A program made the position numbers and the translations under genes. The notes under the pieces are model-generated. The model worked only from the letters and a program-made list of their open reading frames with translations. It was not told the DNA's origin and did no database searches. Source: an uncultured Acidimicrobium sp. (GTDB taxonomy: Bacteria > Actinomycetota > Acidimicrobiia > Acidimicrobiales > Ilumatobacteraceae). From it: DNA of 7,452 bases. Positions 4,217 to 7,452 of this stretch are shown here, piece by piece. The stretch's first letter is position 1. The number at the start of each line of letters is the position of its first letter. The stretch covers positions 1-7,452 of the forward strand of contig CAITUB010000048.1 in NCBI GenBank assembly GCA_903895515.1, read 5' to 3'.

Positions 4217-6550
4217 TTACTGTGTGCTGATGCTTGCCCTAAATTCACCTTCGCGCATTTTTTGTTTCGTTGCTGCGCTTGGCTCATCGAGTCGTTCAAT
4301 CGTTACGCCAACAATGTCGGCAGTGCATGTGAATAGGTGCGGGTAATTACCTACAGGCGATCCTGTGTCTACACCAACATCAAATGTTTCTCCACTCATC
4401 GAATACACGAGGGGCACCGTTTTTTCAATTCGCACACTTCCCGCTTCACGATCATCTACAAACATCGTTGCAACTCCGCCGGCACCGAATCCGCCGTCGT
4501 ATGCAAAGTCCACAACGATCACGTGATGCCCCGCATTCAGCGTTTGGGTGTCCATAACTACCGAATGCACGTGGCCAAACCAGTTGTAGTGATACGTCGG
4601 ATTGCCTGATTCATCTATATACAGAGACCAACCCGCCATGTTGCCGCCCTGACACGCAATCACGCCATGTGCGCCGCCTTCTGAAACCACAATTTCCGCG
4701 GTCATCCTCCAGGAGCAGTTCTTCACATTCAGCACCGAGCTCTCAGGCATGCGCACATGAGCCCGCGTGTACGTCACCTTGTTGATTCCATCCAGTGAAT
4801 GCGGCACGGCAAACTCGCCATTACGAGGCGAACCCGCATCACGCAAAGGGTAAATGTCGTACTGAATTGCATTCTGATGAAACAACTCTTGCAATTCGGC
4901 AAGTTTTTCCGGGAACTTCTCTGCAAGATTCACTGCCTGGGAGAAGTCTTCGCTGATGTTGTACAACTCCCACACTTCTTGTGGTCCATCAAAATCGAGA
5001 CCCTGCAAACGGATCCACGGCAAACGACCGTGGAAACACGAAGCCATCCAACCCTCGTGATAGATGGCGCGATTACCCAGAATTTCAAAGTATTGAGTGG
5101 TGTGCGTACTTGGAGCATTGGCATTGTCGAATGAATACGCCATCGATGTTCCATGAATTGGCATCTGTTCGATGCCGTTCACGTGTGTTGGGGCTTCAAT
5201 CCCAACCAATTCATAGATCGTTGGCACAAGGTCGATTACGTGATGGAACTGTTCGCGCAGACCACCTGCATCACGAATCTTCTTTGGCCAACTAAGCGCC
5301 ATTGCATTACGGGTTCCGCCAAAGTGTGAAGCAACCTGCTTCATCCATTGGAATGGCGAGTCAAGCGCCCACGCCCAACCAACATTGAAATGGTTTTCGC
5401 ACTTTGCCGTACCGAAGTCGTCCATGTGTTCCAGTAGCCACTCAGGGTCTTCTGGAACTCCATTTTGAAACGATGGCGCGCTCCACGCTCCGTGGATAGT
5501 TCCTTCAGCAGATGCACCGTTGTCGCCAGTGATGTACACCACCAACGTGTTGTCCATAATGTTTAGGCGTTCGAGCGCGTCGATTACACGCCCAACTTGT
5601 GCATCGGTATGCGCAAGGAACCCCGCAAAGGTTTCCATGAGTCGCGAAGCAACCGGTTGGTAACGCTCTGGGTAATCGTTCCATGCAGGCACTTGTTCTG
5701 GTCGTTTAGTAAGTGCCGTATTCGGCGGAATGACACCGAGCTTCAGTTGACGCTCGTAAATTTCTTCACGCAGTACATCCCAGCCGCCATCAAAGTGACC
5801 TTTGAACTTGTCTATCCATTCACGTGCAACATGATGCGGTGCATGCAACGCAGGAGTTGAGAAGTACGTGAAGAATGGTTGATTTGGTCGCGACACTTGC
5901 TGTCGCTCGATCCACGCAATGGTTTGGTCTGCCAAGTCTTCAGTGAGGTGATAGCCGGGGTTGCCAACATGCGGAGAAATTGGCGTGGTCTGGTCGTATA
6001 CGGGTGGTTCCCATTGCGAAGACTCCGCGCCAATAATTCCGTAGAACTTGTCAAAGCCCAAACCAGTTGGCCAACGATCAAATGGACCAGCAGGGCTTTG
6101 CTCCCACGAAGGCGCGAGGTGCCACTTGCCAAATACCGACGTTGCGTAGCCAGACATGCGTAACACCTGAGCCATCGTTGCTGCCTCGGGTGGTATCGCG
6201 CTGTCGTAGCCAGGAAACGAGTTCGCTATTTCAGTAATGCCACCCATGTGTACGGCGTGGTGGTTGCGACCCGTCAGCATCGCAGCACGTGTTGGAGAAC
6301 ACAGCGCAGTGGTGTGGAATTGGTTATAGCGGAGACCAACGTTGGCAATGCGATCAAGTGTTGGTGTTGGCACTGGACCACCGAAAGTTCCAAACGATCC
6401 GAAGCCCACGTCGTCCAGCAATATGAGCACAATGTTTGGCGCGCCTTCAGGGGCGCTCTGTCGACCGAGCTTGCTCGGTGTTGACTGTGCAATTAAACGT
6501 TCTGCCTTACCTGCAAAATTTGGGGTTCCTAACGGCAGTTTCTGCGCCAT
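4217..6550 (-). CDS. Arylsulfatase, formylglycine type, AtsA/AtsD-like
   Basis: A complete 777-residue sulfatase hydrolysing sulfate esters to sulfate and the alcohol or phenol, using a Cys converted to formylglycine. By position against Pseudomonas arylsulfatase all active-site residues are present: Asp46-Asp47 (LILLDDVG), Cys84 and Arg88 in LCSPTR, Lys142 and His144 in GKWHL, His236 in LHAPHH, Asp343-Asn344 in TGDNGAS, and Lys404 in FQWMKQ. The alkaline-phosphatase-fold catalytic domain covers about 37-570. Residues from about 612 form a beta-rich C-terminal domain (GVIACQGGNMAGWSLYID, YHYNWFG, DFAYDGG, DVGVDTGSPV) resembling a concanavalin-like sandwich, also found in the 787-residue mycobacterial sulfatases and absent from the shorter Pseudomonas enzyme. 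No signal peptide is visible, so it is probably cytosolic. Its ATG (6550-6548) overlaps the TAA of the upstream alkylsulfatase as TAATG; GAAAGG lies 12 nt upstream. A matching formylglycine-generating enzyme must be encoded elsewhere. The natural substrate is unknown. Confidence 0.96.
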   Translation of the reverse strand: MAQKLPLGTPNFAGKAERLIAQSTPSKLGRQSAPEGAPNIVLILLDDVGFGSFGTFGGPVPTPTLDRIANVGLRYNQFHTTALCSPTRAAMLTGRNHHAVHMGGITEIANSFPGYDSAIPPEAATMAQVLRMSGYATSVFGKWHLAPSWEQSPAGPFDRWPTGLGFDKFYGIIGAESSQWEPPVYDQTTPISPHVGNPGYHLTEDLADQTIAWIERQQVSRPNQPFFTYFSTPALHAPHHVAREWIDKFKGHFDGGWDVLREEIYERQLKLGVIPPNTALTKRPEQVPAWNDYPERYQPVASRLMETFAGFLAHTDAQVGRVIDALERLNIMDNTLVVYITGDNGASAEGTIHGAWSAPSFQNGVPEDPEWLLEHMDDFGTAKCENHFNVGWAWALDSPFQWMKQVASHFGGTRNAMALSWPKKIRDAGGLREQFHHVIDLVPTIYELVGIEAPTHVNGIEQMPIHGTSMAYSFDNANAPSTHTTQYFEILGNRAIYHEGWMASCFHGRLPWIRLQGLDFDGPQEVWELYNISEDFSQAVNLAEKFPEKLAELQELFHQNAIQYDIYPLRDAGSPRNGEFAVPHSLDGINKVTYTRAHVRMPESSVLNVKNCSWRMTAEIVVSEGGAHGVIACQGGNMAGWSLYIDESGNPTYHYNWFGHVHSVVMDTQTLNAGHHVIVVDFAYDGGFGAGGVATMFVDDREAGSVRIEKTVPLVYSMSGETFDVGVDTGSPVGNYPHLFTCTADIVGVTIERLDEPSAATKQKMREGEFRASISTQ

Positions 6551-7452
6551 TAGGCAACAAGGCCTTTCACATCGAAGCAGCGAAGCGCATCAACTGCAGC
6601 ATCTACGTTTCCCGCAATGGCTATTGAGCCATCGGCAAGCGCTGCACCAAGTGTTGTGGCACCAGAAAGCACGTTGGTCCATGCATCCAACGAGGTCGTC
6701 AATGTTGCATCAGCGTCGTCGCCCGAATATGGAACTGCCACATAGTTTCGAATATGCAAGCCAGTGGTGTTTCCATCGAGTTCAAACTTCAAGCGAATGT
6801 TGGTTTCGCCCACTCGTTCAGGAACAAGTAGCACGCGAAGAATGTGGACTGCTTTTTCATAACCAGCGCTGAGCAGAGTCGGCTTACGCAAGTGCACGTT
6901 CTTCAAGCGTGCAACATTTGCCATTCCATCCAACACACGCGCACGGGTAATGCACCAGTTGCGAATATTTGCGGCGCTCGTTCGCTGTGCCACCATGCGC
7001 AATGCCTTGGCAAGCAACGCGCGATCGGCATCTTCAGCACCTTCACTGCGCACCAACCAGGAACCAAGCTCTAAAGCCCAACGCACGTCGTCTTGTGTAA
7101 GGGCGTCCGAGACCTGTTTACGCACTGCTTCCCTACCGCCAAACCCAGCAATCAGTTTTGCCGTGCGCTCGCGCGGTGGCGTAGGAAACAAGTTGGCTTC
7201 ATCGCCATCAAAGAATCCGAACAAGCCGGTTCGAATTTGTCGAACATGATGCTCAACCACTCCGTACAACTCAGATGTCAGGTAATCACCATCAAAAGTT
7301 TCTGGCAGATCAACCGATTCTGCAATTTCGGTGCTTGTCATTCCAGCGTTTGTGGCACGAACTGTTTGGTCCCACATGAATTGGATGGAGTCGCGATACT
7401 TCGTAACTCGGGTGGCAATTTCTTGCGCACCAGAAATGTGCGGACCATGTGC
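6550..7452 (-). CDS. Alkylsulfatase of the MBL fold (SdsA1/BDS1 type), 5' end outside window
   Basis: The visible 300 residues are the C-terminal half of a Zn-dependent alkylsulfatase, which cleaves primary or secondary alkyl sulfates such as dodecyl sulfate to alcohol and sulfate. The frame is open to the right edge, so the ATG at 7377 is an internal Met. The visible segment begins AHGPHISGAQEI, which aligns with the end of the metallo-beta-lactamase domain; the His in this segment likely corresponds to the last Zn-ligand His of SdsA1. The alkylsulfatase dimerisation domain follows: YRDSIQFMWDQTVR, then GLFGFFDGDEANLFPTPP (visible residues 76-93), the counterpart of the family's GWYDGNPANL, then helices to about 180. 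Visible residues of about 185-298 form an SCP2-like sterol-carrier domain thought to hold the alkyl chain. The HxHxDH Zn site and any signal peptide lie outside the window. It is the upstream partner of the arylsulfatase, with TAATG coupling. Family membership is clear; chain-length preference is not. Confidence 0.93.
   Translation of the reverse strand, partial: AHGPHISGAQEIATRVTKYRDSIQFMWDQTVRATNAGMTSTEIAESVDLPETFDGDYLTSELYGVVEHHVRQIRTGLFGFFDGDEANLFPTPPRERTAKLIAGFGGREAVRKQVSDALTQDDVRWALELGSWLVRSEGAEDADRALLAKALRMVAQRTSAANIRNWCITRARVLDGMANVARLKNVHLRKPTLLSAGYEKAVHILRVLLVPERVGETNIRLKFELDGNTTGLHIRNYVAVPYSGDDADATLTTSLDAWTNVLSGATTLGAALADGSIAIAGNVDAAVDALRCFDVKGLVA

Noticed and set aside
4111..4299. 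62-codon minus-strand frame across the intergenic stretch
   Set aside because: It overlaps the sulfatase 3' end in another frame, has no recognisable domain and crosses the hairpin region; nothing supports translation.
6550..7377. ATG at 7377 as the true start of the alkylsulfatase
   Set aside because: The frame continues without a stop to the right edge and the extra 25 residues match the end of the MBL domain, so this Met is internal.
1..7452. Defence system, toxin-antitoxin pair or mobile element
   Set aside because: All long frames are explained by metabolic, translation-related or secreted proteins; there is no transposase, integrase, terminal repeat or nuclease. The ABC-F protein alone is not evidence for a defence or resistance island.

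Overview
The window comes from a bacterial chromosome, most likely an actinobacterium of moderate GC content (roughly half G+C by eye), for example an aquatic Acidimicrobiia-type lineage. The pointers are an Uup-type ABC-F protein with an actinobacterial-looking linker, a tandem-GNAT acetyltransferase, an Excalibur-like secreted protein, a large arylsulfatase built like mycobacterial AtsA/AtsD, and little Shine-Dalgarno signal before most starts. The taxon is an inference, not something read directly. I see no mobile element, phage gene, CRISPR array, tRNA or rRNA.

Layout, left to right: (1) On the minus strand, the N-terminal 228 residues of an M20-family metallo-amidohydrolase run off the left edge. 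Just upstream of it on the same strand is a small type 1 copper (cupredoxin) lipoprotein. (2) Divergent from the cupredoxin, with only about 23 bp between the start codons, a plus-strand pair encodes an Uup-like ABC-F ATPase and a two-domain GNAT acetyltransferase, joined by a TAATG stop/start overlap. (3) A short secreted Excalibur-like protein on the minus strand converges on the GNAT gene with no base between the two stop codons. (4) A 115-bp intergenic stretch is rich in inverted repeats. (5) On the minus strand, a complete 777-residue FGly-type arylsulfatase lies directly downstream of the C-terminal 300 residues of a metallo-beta-lactamase-fold alkylsulfatase (SdsA1/BDS1 type), again joined by a TAATG overlap. 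The alkylsulfatase runs off the right edge.

The clearest functional theme is region 5. Two mechanistically unrelated sulfatases, a Zn-dependent alkylsulfatase and a formylglycine arylsulfatase, are translationally coupled in one operon. This suggests a unit for removing sulfate from alkyl and aryl sulfate esters, for sulfur or carbon supply. The remaining genes are ordinary housekeeping or accessory genes. I did not find a convincing previously undescribed multi-gene system. The most unusual non-coding signals are the perfect 9-bp inverted repeat abutting the start of the Excalibur-like gene, the alternative hairpins behind the sulfatase gene, and the very tight divergent start between the cupredoxin and ABC-F genes.
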